12,944 nucleotides of DNA from DYIB01 sp049320945 (GCA_049320945.1 JBMOQT010000082.1:1-12944), one strand, 5' to 3'; positions 1-7,884 are shown, numbered from the stretch's first letter. Notes: a model not told the origin generated them from the sequence alone. Made by a program: numbers and translations.

Positions 1-336
1 AAGCTCTCCAAGCACCCTGATGCGCTCAGGCGCCATCAGGTCCATGAACAGCTGCTTGCGGTGGCGATGTGCGTCACCGTCGAGCCCCTGAACGCCCCCA
101 TCGCCGAGCAGGGTCTTGCGGAATGGCGACGGCATGGCGCCTTCTCGCTTGAAGCGGTCCACGTCGTAGAAGAGTGCCGCGGCTTCCGGTCCTTTCAGGC
201 AGATCGTGTCCTTGAAGAGGACATGCGTTTCGAAGCCGTCTGCGCCGATCCGATCGCACTGTTTGGAGATGAAGCGATAGGGGTCAGTCACTAGGGCTAG
301 AGTGGCGTCATGCGGCGGCTGGTGGCGGGCGGTCAT
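1..336 (-). CDS. CYP152-family fatty-acid peroxygenase P450, N-terminal part only
   Basis: The reading frame is open from ATG at 336 to the window edge, giving 112 residues of a protein normally near 410-420. The visible part matches the N-terminal region of the H2O2-driven fatty-acid P450s (B. subtilis BS-beta/YbdT, OleT), recalled from memory: ICLKGPEAAALFYDVDRF at about 46-62 and VQGLDGDAHRHRKQLF at about 82-97. Family members use peroxide directly to hydroxylate or decarboxylate fatty acids in the cytoplasm. Q83 aligns with Q85 of BS-beta, where the decarboxylase OleT has His, so hydroxylation is the likelier activity. The heme Cys and the catalytic Arg-Pro lie outside the window and cannot be checked. 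The start codon overlaps the lspA stop (ATGA), so the two genes are probably cotranscribed and translationally coupled from the MerR-type promoter upstream of lspA. Family assignment is strong; the physiological role here is unknown. Confidence 0.88.
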   Translation of the reverse strand, partial: MTARHQPPHDATLALVTDPYRFISKQCDRIGADGFETHVLFKDTICLKGPEAAALFYDVDRFKREGAMPSPFRKTLLGDGGVQGLDGDAHRHRKQLFMDLMAPERIRVLGEL

Positions 337-827
337 GGATGCCCTTTCGCTGGCGGACTGGATGGGGCGGTGGCGGAGGCCTGCCGGCCAAGCGAGGTGA
401 GCAGCAGCCATGCGACACCGACGGTGATCGCGGTGTCTGCGAGATTGAAGGTCGGCCAATGGAAATCGCCGATGTGGGCGTCGATGAAGTCGGTCACTGC
501 GCCGAGGCGGACCCGGTCGACGATGTTCCCTAGGGCGCCACCGACAATCAGCGCGAGCGGCGCCGCCACGGCGAGACGGCGCTCGCGCCACATCCATGCC
601 ATGAGCCACAGCGCGACTGCCGCCGTGCCGGCGACCAGCAGCCAGCGCCCAAGTTCGCCTGAGCCGGCGAAGAGTCCGAACGTGACGCCGGTATTGGACC
701 CGAGCTGCAGGTTCAGAGACGGCCCCAGGGTCGCGGGCTCCGTGAGGTGGGCGCGCGCTATGAGCTTGGTGGCCTGATCGGCCGCGAGCACGCCGAGGCT
801 AAGGGTGAGTCCAAGCGTCCTGTGCAT
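333..827 (-). CDS. lspA: Lipoprotein signal peptidase (signal peptidase II), PbrC-like by context
   Basis: This 164-residue inner-membrane aspartyl protease, of normal family length, removes signal peptides from prolipoproteins. Conserved residues are in place: D17 in the ADQ-TK segment, N45 and G47 in the NTG block, N101 and R105 in GNIVDR, and the probable catalytic pair D113 (VTDF) and D131 (FNLAD). Four hydrophobic segments are visible. ATG at 827 is preceded by AAAAGGAG at a 5-base spacing. It sits directly downstream of a MerR-type promoter and overlaps the P450 gene by four bases. Cells normally carry a housekeeping lspA near ileS/ribF; neither is seen here. In the pbr lead-resistance operon of Cupriavidus metallidurans, pbrC is also a signal peptidase II, so this is probably an accessory, metal-regulated copy. 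A plausible substrate is the lipoprotein encoded at 11960-12358. It could instead be the only lspA of the genome; the window cannot tell. Confidence 0.93.
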   Translation of the reverse strand: MHRTLGLTLSLGVLAADQATKLIARAHLTEPATLGPSLNLQLGSNTGVTFGLFAGSGELGRWLLVAGTAAVALWLMAWMWRERRLAVAAPLALIVGGALGNIVDRVRLGAVTDFIDAHIGDFHWPTFNLADTAITVGVAWLLLTSLGRQASATAPSSPPAKGHP

Positions 828-847
828 CGAGGCTCCTTTTGCTGCTC

Positions 848-878
848 AGCCTGCCACCTCTAGCTGCTAGAGGATCAA
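848..878 (-). promoter_or_regulatory. MerR-type operator/promoter for lspA-P450
   Basis: Reading leftward, TTGATC (878-873) is followed by a 19-base spacer and a poor -10 (CAGGCT, 853-848). A perfect 17-bp palindrome, CCTCTAGCTGCTAGAGG on the plus strand, lies at 857-873, almost filling the spacer. The long 19-20 base spacer with an internal dyad is the hallmark of promoters activated by MerR-family metal sensors. The dyad arms and -35 match those at 11460-11490, next to merR. The predicted transcript starts near 841 and includes the lspA Shine-Dalgarno. Confidence 0.8.
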
Positions 879-880
879 GC

Positions 881-916
881 CCGATCTGGCGCCGCTCGAG
901 CGCGCGAGCGGATCGG
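881..916. repeat. Imperfect inverted repeat beside the lspA promoter
   Basis: A 7-bp stem, CCGCTCG (892-898) with CGAGCGG (905-911), encloses a 6-base loop. It is flanked by a further 5-bp match, CCGAT (881-885) and ATCGG (912-916), with a 6-base bulge on one side. It lies just upstream of the lspA -35. It could separate the efflux operon from lspA or bind a second regulator. There is no T-run, so it is not a classical terminator. Confidence 0.45.
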
Positions 917-1041
917 CCTGCGCCGGCGGCCCGCTGACAGAGCTTCAGGGAAGCGCGCTCGGTCCAGCGCCGCCGCAAAGGGACTGCGCAGCCCAACGTC
1001 GCGACGTGCGAGCCACTGCAATCGCTGGCAGGACTGTAGCA

Positions 1042-1057
1042 GTGCTTGCTGAAGCAC
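1042..1057 (-). terminator. Hairpin just after the ATPase stop, possible terminator
   Basis: GTGCTT/AAGCAC forms a perfect 6-bp stem with a 4-base loop. It begins 7 bases beyond the TGA of the P-type ATPase (1067-1065), at the end of the long leftward operon. No T-tract follows, so it may act as an mRNA-stabilising hairpin or a weak or Rho-assisted terminator. The rest of 828-1064 shows no convincing gene. Confidence 0.35.
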
Positions 1058-1064
1058 AGCAATT

Positions 1065-3521
1065 TCAGGGCTTGTCCCGATGGCCCAGCAGGCGCAGGGC
1101 GTTGAACACTACGAGGAGCGTCGACCCTTCGTGGAAAACAACGGCGGCGCCGATCTTTAGGCCGAAAATGGTGGCCGGGATCAGGAAGGCGACCATCCCA
1201 AGGCTCACGAGCAGGTTCTGCTTGATGATGGCGCTGGTCTGACGGCTTAGGCTGACCGCGAAGGGCAGTCGCCGCAGGTCGTCCGCCATTAGGGCGACGT
1301 CTGCGGTCTCGAGCGCCACGTCGGATCCGGCTGCGCCCATCGCGATCCCCACGGTCGCGTTCGCCATGGCCGGCGCATCGTTGACGCCGTCCCCGACCAT
1401 CGCGACGCCGCCTGCTTGCTCGCGAAGGGCCTTGATGAAGGCGACCTTGTCCTCCGGCATCAGTCCGCCGCGGGCGTCGGTCAGACCGAGCTTGGCGGCG
1501 ATGGCGTCAGCAACGCCCTGATTGTCGCCCGACAGCATGATCATGCGCTTGACGCCCAGCCGGCGGAGGGCGGCGATGACCTCTGCGGCGCCCTCGCGCG
1601 GCGTGTCCTGTAGGCCGATCACGCCGAGGTAGGTCTCGCCGCTCCGAACTACCATGACGGTCCGCCCTGAGCTGGAGAGCCGCTCGACTTCACTGCGCAC
1701 CTGCTCGGGCACGGGCGCCCCCGGAACGGTCTCGAAGAGCTTGAGCTTCCCGATGAAGACGTCTTCACCGCCAAAGCGCCCGCGGACACCTTGTCCGGTG
1801 ATGCTCTCCACCGCTTCGGCGCGTCCGGGCGGGCCAGGCAGCCTTTCGGTGGCTGCCGTGACAACCGCTGCCGCAAGCGGATGGTCGCTCAGCCCCTCGA
1901 CCGCCGCCGCCGTCTCAAGGAGCCGCGCTTCGTCGACCCCCACGGCAGGCACGACGTCGGTGACGCGGGGGCGTCCCTCCGTCAGGGTGCCGGTCTTGTC
2001 GAACGCCAGAGCCTGCAGCCTCCCAAGGTTCTCCAGCGGCCCGCCCCCCTTCACGAGGACGCCGCCGCGTCCTGCGCGAGCCACGCCGCTGAGGACGGCG
2101 CTCGGGACGGAGATCGCCAAGGCGCAGGGGCTGGCGGCGACCAGGACCGCCATCGCCCGGTAGAAGCTCACGCTGAACGGCTCATCGACTACGACCCAGG
2201 CGAACATCAGGGCGAAGACACCCAGGAGGACGGCCGGGACGAAGATCCGTTCGAACTTGTCGGTGAAGCGCTGGGTGGGCGAGCGCTGCGCCTCGGCCTC
2301 GGCGACCATGGTGACCACACGAGCTAGGGTCGACTCACCGGAGAGGCGCGCCACGCGCACCTCCAGGGCTCCAACCCCATTGATGGTGCCCGCGAACACC
2401 TTTTGCGCGGCATCGGCCGTTTCGAATGCGATGTCGTGGCCCGCCGCGCGCTTGTCGACCGGCATGCTCTCGCCGGTGACGGGGGCCTGATTGACCGAAC
2501 TCTCGCCTACGACGACGACCCCGTCGGCCGGCAGCCGTTCGTTGGGCCGAACCATGACGATGTCGCCGATCTCGAGCGCCTCGACGGGGACATCTTCGAA
2601 GGTGTCGCCACGCTTGCGGCTTGCGCGCTCCGGCGCCAGTTCGGCCAGCGCCTCGATGGCCCTGCGAGCCCGCCCCATCGCGTAGTGTTCCAGTGCATGG
2701 CCTAGGCTGAAGAGCACGAGCAGCAGGGCGCCTTCGGCCCACTCGCCCAACGCCGCCGCACCCGCCGCGGCGACCAGCATCAGCGTGTCGATCTCGAAGC
2801 GGCGCTTACGGAGATTTTCGAGCGCTTCGCGCAGCGTGAAGTAGCCGCCGAACCCGTACGCCAGGAGATAGAAGGCCAGCGGGATAGCGCCCTCAAGGCG
2901 GAAGGACGCAAGCCAGCCGATCAGCAACACCACGGCGGACAGCCCGGCGAAGACCAGTTCCGTCCGCTCGCCGAACGGGCCACCGTGCTTGTGCTCGCGT
3001 CCCTCTCCCGGCTTGTGCTCGTGGCCCCCGTGCTCGCCCTCCTTCGCGGAGGACTTGCGTCGTGCGGCTTCCGCGTTTGACTGCCCAAGGGCGGCCGCGC
3101 GCTCCAGCAGGTAGGCCTCCAGGGCGACGGGCTCGACCTTCGCGGGGTCGAACTCGACCAGGACCGCGCCGGTCACGCCCACATCGGCGTGGAGCACCCC
3201 CGGACGGCCTCGGAGGTCGTCCGCCAGGGTCCGGGCGGCGCGGGCATGCAGCGGCTGGCTCAGGCGAAAGTTGGCGTGGCCGGAGGCGCTTGCGAGGCGG
3301 GCGCCCTGCTGCACGGCCAGGGCGCGAACCTGGGACGCAGAGATTTGGGCTGGATCGAAGTGCACGCAGAGCACCGCGTCCTCGCGGCCCTGCACATGCG
3401 CTTCGGCGACCCCGGGCCTTGAGGCAAGGACCTCCGCGAGTTGCTGCACACAGCGCTCGCAAGCCTCCGCGGCGGCCGGCAGCAGGACCGGGATCTCGAG
3501 ACGAAGCTTGTCTTCAGCCAC
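1065..3521 (-). CDS. P1B-4-type heavy-metal translocating P-type ATPase (CzcP-like)
   Basis: An inner-membrane ATPase exporting soft or transition divalent metals (Zn, Cd, Co, Pb class) from the cytoplasm, 818 residues. The P1B-4 subgroup is shown by SPC (464-466) instead of CPC in the metal-binding helix and by HEGST (797-801) in the last membrane pair. Catalytic motifs are intact: TGES (349-352), DKTGT with phosphorylated D508, the HP dipeptide (547-548) and GDGVND (710-715). The N-terminus has two degenerate HMA-like repeats; only the first keeps a C-x2-C pair (C21, C24). A His-rich linker follows (H164, H167, H169, H177, H179). I chose GTG at 3521, which gives VAEDKLRLEIP and has AAAGGA six bases upstream. 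An ATG at 3659 would add 46 low-complexity residues lying over the CDF gene. It is last in the czc block, 11 bases after CDF1. Metal preference cannot be read from sequence alone. Confidence 0.95.
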   Translation of the reverse strand: MAEDKLRLEIPVLLPAAAEACERCVQQLAEVLASRPGVAEAHVQGREDAVLCVHFDPAQISASQVRALAVQQGARLASASGHANFRLSQPLHARAARTLADDLRGRPGVLHADVGVTGAVLVEFDPAKVEPVALEAYLLERAAALGQSNAEAARRKSSAKEGEHGGHEHKPGEGREHKHGGPFGERTELVFAGLSAVVLLIGWLASFRLEGAIPLAFYLLAYGFGGYFTLREALENLRKRRFEIDTLMLVAAAGAAALGEWAEGALLLVLFSLGHALEHYAMGRARRAIEALAELAPERASRKRGDTFEDVPVEALEIGDIVMVRPNERLPADGVVVVGESSVNQAPVTGESMPVDKRAAGHDIAFETADAAQKVFAGTINGVGALEVRVARLSGESTLARVVTMVAEAEAQRSPTQRFTDKFERIFVPAVLLGVFALMFAWVVVDEPFSVSFYRAMAVLVAASPCALAISVPSAVLSGVARAGRGGVLVKGGGPLENLGRLQALAFDKTGTLTEGRPRVTDVVPAVGVDEARLLETAAAVEGLSDHPLAAAVVTAATERLPGPPGRAEAVESITGQGVRGRFGGEDVFIGKLKLFETVPGAPVPEQVRSEVERLSSSGRTVMVVRSGETYLGVIGLQDTPREGAAEVIAALRRLGVKRMIMLSGDNQGVADAIAAKLGLTDARGGLMPEDKVAFIKALREQAGGVAMVGDGVNDAPAMANATVGIAMGAAGSDVALETADVALMADDLRRLPFAVSLSRQTSAIIKQNLLVSLGMVAFLIPATIFGLKIGAAVVFHEGSTLLVVFNALRLLGHRDKP

Positions 3522-3527
3522 AGCGCG

Positions 3528-3533
3528 TCCTTT
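3528..3533 (-). promoter_or_regulatory. Shine-Dalgarno fixing the GTG start of the ATPase
   Basis: AAAGGA on the minus strand lies six bases before GTG at 3521 and touches the TGA of the CDF gene (3535-3533). It supports the GTG over the ATG 138 bases further upstream. Confidence 0.6.
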
Positions 3534-4171
3534 CAACTTTCCGTCGCGGGCTCTGCGCGGCTCTCGGCCGCGTCCCGTAGAATTTCCAGCCCGCCCTTCG
3601 CCGCGATCAGGGCCACCAGCACGCCCACGACCAAGTCCGGCCAGGCCTGGTTCAGCCACATGATCAAGGCCCCGGCGACGAGGATGCCGCCGTTGGACGC
3701 GAAGTCATTGAGGCTGAAGGTCTCTGCCGCGCGCATGTTCACGTCGTCGCTTTGCGCACGGCGCAGGAGGAATAAGCAAACGAGGTTCACGCCCGCAGCG
3801 ACGAGCGCCAGGGCCATCATGGTCCAACCGACGGGCTCGGTTCCGAGCCACCAGCGGCGGATCACGTCCAGAAGCACGCCGCCCGCGAAGATCAGCAGCA
3901 TGATACCGGAGACCCCCGCCGCTCGGCGTTTCCAGACGGCGGCGCGGCCGACGGCCAAGAAGCTGATCGCGTAGACGGCGGCGTCTGATGCGTTGTCAAC
4001 GGCGTTGGCGATCAGCGCGCTCGAGTCGGCGAGCAGACCGGCTAGGCCAAGGCTGACGAACAGCGCTGCGTTGAGCACGAACACCCAAAGCAAGGTCCGC
4101 CGTTGCGCACGGTCGACGTCGCTCAATGCGGCCATGTCTCCTTGGCAGTTGACTTCGGAGACCTCCCTCAT
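3533..4171 (-). CDS. CTD-less cation diffusion facilitator (CDF1)
   Basis: An inner-membrane divalent-cation/proton antiporter of 212 residues with about six helices. The TM2 metal site is D59-x3-D63 (DNASD). In TM5 a D156-x3-N160 pair replaces the usual H-x3-D. The chain stops soon after TM6 (LEILRDAAESRAEPATES), so the cytoplasmic metal-sensing C-terminal domain of classical CDFs such as YiiP and CzcD is absent. The ATG at 4171 overlaps the TGA of the upstream secreted-protein gene (ATGA). An ATG at 4135 is an alternative start, but its AAGGAG is only two bases away. It is related to the CDF at the head of the operon (compare LADSSALIANAVD with LADSAALAANTLD). Its expected job is cytoplasm-to-periplasm export that feeds the CzcCBA complex. 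Zn and Cd are the likely substrates, by inference. Confidence 0.88.
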   Translation of the reverse strand: MREVSEVNCQGDMAALSDVDRAQRRTLLWVFVLNAALFVSLGLAGLLADSSALIANAVDNASDAAVYAISFLAVGRAAVWKRRAAGVSGIMLLIFAGGVLLDVIRRWWLGTEPVGWTMMALALVAAGVNLVCLFLLRRAQSDDVNMRAAETFSLNDFASNGGILVAGALIMWLNQAWPDLVVGVLVALIAAKGGLEILRDAAESRAEPATES

Positions 4172-4653
4172 TGCTCGGGGCCGATGGGGTGCGCGCCCGC
4201 GGGTGCGTAGTTGACCCGGATGCGACCGATGAGGTCCGCGGGCACTCCGAGGCGAGCGGTATAGGCCGCTGCTGCCGGATGCCGGCCCACGAGGGAGCCG
4301 CGCCATCGGACGTGCTTCAACGCCAGCAGGCCGCCCTGCCGGTCGAAGGCGGCGACATCCAGGTGGCCCCCAGTGGGGAGCCTGGACGTTGGGCGGCGGC
4401 GCACCAAGCCGCGGACCACGGCCGGATGTTCGCCGACCCGCAGATAGCCGGTGAGGATCTTTAGCGGGCCTCCTTCGACGAGCTCGACGGCTGGGGTCGG
4501 CTCGGCCAAGGCCGCGCCGGACGCCGCAGCGATCAAGCCCGTGGCGAGAGTCGCTACACGGCAGAACCGCTGGGCAGCCCGGGGGCCCGGCCGTGGCGCG
4601 CCTCGCACCCGGCCGCTCCGGACCTTCAACGGGCCTCGTTCCATTCCGCTCAT
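4168..4653 (-). CDS. Uncharacterised secreted protein between RND pump and CDF
   Basis: This 161-residue protein is not one I recognise. A basic N-region (RPGPRAAQRFCR) and hydrophobic stretch (VATLATGLIAAASGAALA) end in a likely signal-peptidase I site after A50 (ALA-EP). The mature ~111-residue part is rich in beta-prone segments (LKILTGYLRVGEHPAVVRG, HLDVAAFDRQGG, IGRIRVNYAP) and has no cysteine. It contains several histidines (H76, H97, H114, H125, H155) but no known metal motif. ATG at 4653 lies four bases after the czcA stop, with GAGG nine bases before it; ATG at 4644 is an alternative, and the 35-residue N-region before the hydrophobic core is long. It is fixed between czcA and CDF1 by short spacing and an ATGA overlap, so a periplasmic role in the efflux system (metal carrier or pump partner) is a reasonable inference but unproven. 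Confidence 0.8.
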   Translation of the reverse strand: MSGMERGPLKVRSGRVRGAPRPGPRAAQRFCRVATLATGLIAAASGAALAEPTPAVELVEGGPLKILTGYLRVGEHPAVVRGLVRRRPTSRLPTGGHLDVAAFDRQGGLLALKHVRWRGSLVGRHPAAAAYTARLGVPADLIGRIRVNYAPAGAHPIGPEQ

Positions 4654-4657
4654 GGTG

Positions 4658-7600
4658 TCAGTCCTCAATCCCTTCGGCGCTCCGATGTCGGACCGCCTGG
4701 GCGGCAAACGTCGGCAACACCAACAGGGTCAGAGCGGTTGCTGTGAGCAGACCTCCGATGACGACTGTGGCGAGAGGCTTTTGCACCTCAGCGCCTGCGC
4801 CGTGTGCGATGGCCATGGGGATGAAGCCGACAATGGCGACAAGAGCGGTCGTCAGGACAGCGCGTAGCCGGCTAGACGCACCTTCGATGGCTGCATCCTT
4901 CGGGAGCAGCCCTGCTGTCAGGCGCTCGCGGATCGCCTGCATCAGGACGAGCCCGTTCAGTGTCGCCACGCCCGACACCGCGATGAACCCCACAGCCGCG
5001 GAGACGGAGAAGGGCATGCCCCGCAGGAGCAAGGCGACGGCGCCGCCGACGAGGGCGAGGGGAACGCAGGCGAAGACGAGGGCCGCCTCCGCAAACGAGC
5101 CAAGCGCCATGAAGAGCAGAATGCCGATGAGCACGAAGACCACCGGGATCACCAGTCCTAGCCGTTGTTCGGCACGCTGCAGGTTCTCGAACTGACCGCC
5201 CCAGTCGAGGTAGACCCCGGTGGGCAGGGCGACTTTCGCGACGCGCTGCTGGGCGTCGCTCACAAATCCGCCGAGGTCGCGGCCTCGAACGTTGGCCTGC
5301 ACCACCATCCGCCGGCTCCCGTTCTGCCGGCTGATCTGGTTGGGGCCTTCTGCTGTGTCGATGCGAGCCACGGACGCCAGAGGCACCACGGCGCCGGAGG
5401 TCGACACGACTGGCAGAGCTGCAAGGGCGGCGGGATCGTTGCGCGCCGCTTCCGGCAAGCGCACGACGACATCGAAACGGCGGTCGCCCTCGAAGATCTG
5501 ACCCGCCTCAGCGCCCCCAATGCCCGCCGAGACGGCCTCACTCACGTCCGCCGCCGAAAGGCCGTAACTGGCCGCAGCGAACCGATCGACTTTGATGGTC
5601 AGGGTGGGCAGGCCGGAGGCCTGCTCGACCCGCACGTCCGCCGCGCCGGGGGTCTGCCGCAGGGCGGCGGCGACCTGATCGGCTGTTCGCTGCAACGTTC
5701 CGAAGTCGTCCCCATAGACCATCACAGCCAGGTCCGTGCGGACACCCGAGATCAATTCGTTGAAGCGAAGTTCGATCGGCTGGCTGAACTCGAAATTATT
5801 GCCGATCTGTTGGCCCGCCGCCTTCTCGATTCGTTCGATCAGTTCCTCTTTCTGAAGTCTCGGGTCCGGCCAGGCCTTGCGATCCTTCAGTACGATGACG
5901 CTGTCGGAGATGTTGGGCGGCATGGGATCCACCGCCGCTTCTGCGGTGCCTGTGCGGGAGAACATGGTCTCCACTTCCGGCTGAGCCTTGATGGCGCGCT
6001 CAAGCGCCATCTGCATGGCGATGGATTGCTCCAGAGAGGCCGACGGCACACGCAGGGCCTGCATCGCGATATCGCCTTCGTCCAGGGTCGGGATGAATTC
6101 GCGGCCGAGTGTGAAGAACGAGATCACGCCAACGAGCAGCGCCATGCCCGCCGCCATGAGCACCATCCTTGGTCGCGACACCGCCGCTCCGATCGCCGGC
6201 TGGATGCGCTGGCGCGCCCAGCGAAGGATGCGAGTCTCGTGCTCCTCCACCCTTCCGTCTGGGCCCGAGTGCACCGACTTAGGATCCCGCACGAGCAAGG
6301 CGGCCATGGCAGGCACGAAGGTGAAGGACAGGATGAACGCGCCGACCAGGGCAAGCATGACCGTCGCGCCCATGGGCTGGAAGGTCTTGCCTTCGACGCC
6401 TTCGAGGGTGAGCAACGGGGCGAACACGAGCAGGATGATGAGCTGACCAAAGGCGGCGGGCTTGACCATCTGCCGGGCGGCCTCAACCGCCGCGCCGAGA
6501 CGCTCGTGTCGGGTCAGCACCCGACCCAACTCGGCACGGCGCTGGCTGAGCAGTAGCAGCGTATTCTCGATCACGACGACGCCGCCATCGACCATCAATC
6601 CGAAGTCGAGGGCACCGAGGCTCATCAGGTTTCCGCTGATCCCGAACCGGTTCATCCCGATCACCGCGAACAGGAAGGAGAGCGGGATCATCAGCGCCGT
6701 GATCGTCGCCGCGCGAATGTTGCCGAGCAGCAGGAAGAGGATGACGATGACGAGAAGCGCGCCTTCGGTCAGGTTGCGCGCAACGGTCTTGATGGTCGAG
6801 TTGACCAGCTCGCTTCGGTTGAGCACCGGAATCGCGACCACGTCGGGCGGAAGTGAATCATCCACTTCTGCCAGCCGTTCCGCCGCGGCTTGAGCGACGG
6901 TGCGACTGTTGCCCCCGGCGATCATCAGCGCGGTGCCGAGAACGGCCTCGTGGCCGTCGCGACTGGCGGCGCCGAGCCGCAGGCCCTGTCCGATCTCCAC
7001 GGTCGCGACGTCTGCGACCCTCACGACCAGACCATCCCGGTTCACCACCGGAGCCTGCGCCAGGTCCTGAATGGACCCGGCGAGGGCGTCGCTCCGCACG
7101 ACCAGGGCCTCGCCCGCCCGCTGAACGAAGCCTGCGCCAGCCTGGGTGTTTGCGCGCTCGAGCGCCTGCACAAGATCGCCCAGACTGAGCTTGTAGGCTG
7201 ACAGTCGGGCGGCGTCCGGGCGGACTGCGTACTCCTTTACATAACCACCGACGGTATCCACGCCCGCCAGCCCCGGGGTGGAGCGCATCTGCGGCGCGAT
7301 GATCCAGTCCTGCACCGTGCGCAGGTAGGTCGCCCTCTGCTGCGGAGTCGCCAGCCGCTCTCCCTCGGGCGTGAGGTAGACGCCATCCGGCTGCCAACCC
7401 GGCCGCCCAGCCCGCGCCTTCGCCTGGTCGAAGGCCGCGTAGTCGACTGTCCACATCAGGACTTCGCCGAGCCCGGTGGTCACGGGGGACAGCGCCGGCT
7501 CGACACCGTCGGGCAGGTTCTCCTGTGCTTCTCTCATCCGCTCGGCGACCTGCTGACGAGCGAAATAGATATCAGTCTGGTCGGTGAAGACGGCGGTGAT

Positions 7601-7876
7601 CTGGCTGAAGCCGTTGCGCGAGAGTGAGCGGGTGCTCGTCAACCCTGGGATCCCCGCAAGGGCGGTCTCCAGCGGATAGGTGACCTGCCGTTCGATCTGC
7701 TCGGGGGCGAGCGAAGGCGCGACGGTCGTGATCTGGACCTGACGGTTGGTGATGTCCGGGACTGCATCGATCGGCAGCCGGGTGAGTTCGAAAAGCCCGA
7801 GGCCAGCCACAACGGCGACAGCGAGGATCACGAACCAGCGGAAGCGTACGGACGCTTCGATCAAGGCTTTAAACAT
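4658..7876 (-). CDS. czcA: CzcA-like RND heavy-metal efflux pump (HME-RND)
   Basis: The proton-driven inner-membrane component of a CzcCBA tripartite exporter, 1072 residues, normal for the family. It begins MFKALIEASVRFRWFV with the first helix, followed by the conserved LPIDAVPDITNRQVQI porter segment. The central helix carries DFGLMVDGGVVVIEN at 424-438, with D424, D430 and E437 matching the charged proton-relay motif of divalent-cation pumps. The Cu/Ag pump CusA lacks this DFG pattern, so Zn/Cd/Co-type substrates are favoured. An extra loop at about 148-185 is common in alphaproteobacterial members. It starts eight bases after the czcB stop, with AGGA overlapping that stop. The C-terminus (RHRSAEGIED) ends four bases before the secreted-protein gene. 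Czr/Ncz pumps of Caulobacter are close functional analogues; which metals this one moves is not determined. Confidence 0.96.
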   Translation of the reverse strand: MFKALIEASVRFRWFVILAVAVVAGLGLFELTRLPIDAVPDITNRQVQITTVAPSLAPEQIERQVTYPLETALAGIPGLTSTRSLSRNGFSQITAVFTDQTDIYFARQQVAERMREAQENLPDGVEPALSPVTTGLGEVLMWTVDYAAFDQAKARAGRPGWQPDGVYLTPEGERLATPQQRATYLRTVQDWIIAPQMRSTPGLAGVDTVGGYVKEYAVRPDAARLSAYKLSLGDLVQALERANTQAGAGFVQRAGEALVVRSDALAGSIQDLAQAPVVNRDGLVVRVADVATVEIGQGLRLGAASRDGHEAVLGTALMIAGGNSRTVAQAAAERLAEVDDSLPPDVVAIPVLNRSELVNSTIKTVARNLTEGALLVIVILFLLLGNIRAATITALMIPLSFLFAVIGMNRFGISGNLMSLGALDFGLMVDGGVVVIENTLLLLSQRRAELGRVLTRHERLGAAVEAARQMVKPAAFGQLIILLVFAPLLTLEGVEGKTFQPMGATVMLALVGAFILSFTFVPAMAALLVRDPKSVHSGPDGRVEEHETRILRWARQRIQPAIGAAVSRPRMVLMAAGMALLVGVISFFTLGREFIPTLDEGDIAMQALRVPSASLEQSIAMQMALERAIKAQPEVETMFSRTGTAEAAVDPMPPNISDSVIVLKDRKAWPDPRLQKEELIERIEKAAGQQIGNNFEFSQPIELRFNELISGVRTDLAVMVYGDDFGTLQRTADQVAAALRQTPGAADVRVEQASGLPTLTIKVDRFAAASYGLSAADVSEAVSAGIGGAEAGQIFEGDRRFDVVVRLPEAARNDPAALAALPVVSTSGAVVPLASVARIDTAEGPNQISRQNGSRRMVVQANVRGRDLGGFVSDAQQRVAKVALPTGVYLDWGGQFENLQRAEQRLGLVIPVVFVLIGILLFMALGSFAEAALVFACVPLALVGGAVALLLRGMPFSVSAAVGFIAVSGVATLNGLVLMQAIRERLTAGLLPKDAAIEGASSRLRAVLTTALVAIVGFIPMAIAHGAGAEVQKPLATVVIGGLLTATALTLLVLPTFAAQAVRHRSAEGIED

Positions 7877-7884
7877 AGGAAGTC

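Noticed and set aside
286..306. CTAG-GG-CTAG palindrome resembling the MerR dyads
   Set aside because: It is inside the P450 coding sequence, has a 2-base instead of 3-base centre, and lacks the adjoining TTGATC.
875..1057. Small minus-strand open frames between the ATPase and lspA
   Set aside because: They overlap the operator and hairpins, lack a ribosome site and show no family pattern; a decayed gene cannot be excluded but is not supported.
3522..3659. N-terminal extension of the ATPase from an ATG at 3659
   Set aside because: It would overlap the CDF gene by over 120 bases with low-complexity residues, whereas GTG at 3521 has a good ribosome site.
4172..4306. N-terminal extension of CDF1 to an ATG at 4306
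   Set aside because: The added residues are Arg/Pro/Ser-rich and lie over the secreted-protein gene; the ATGA overlap at 4171 is far more typical of this operon.
5165..6556. 463-residue open frame on the plus strand
   Set aside because: It lies wholly antisense to czcA in GC-rich DNA, has an Arg/His/Gly-rich composition with no family motif, and is a codon-bias shadow.
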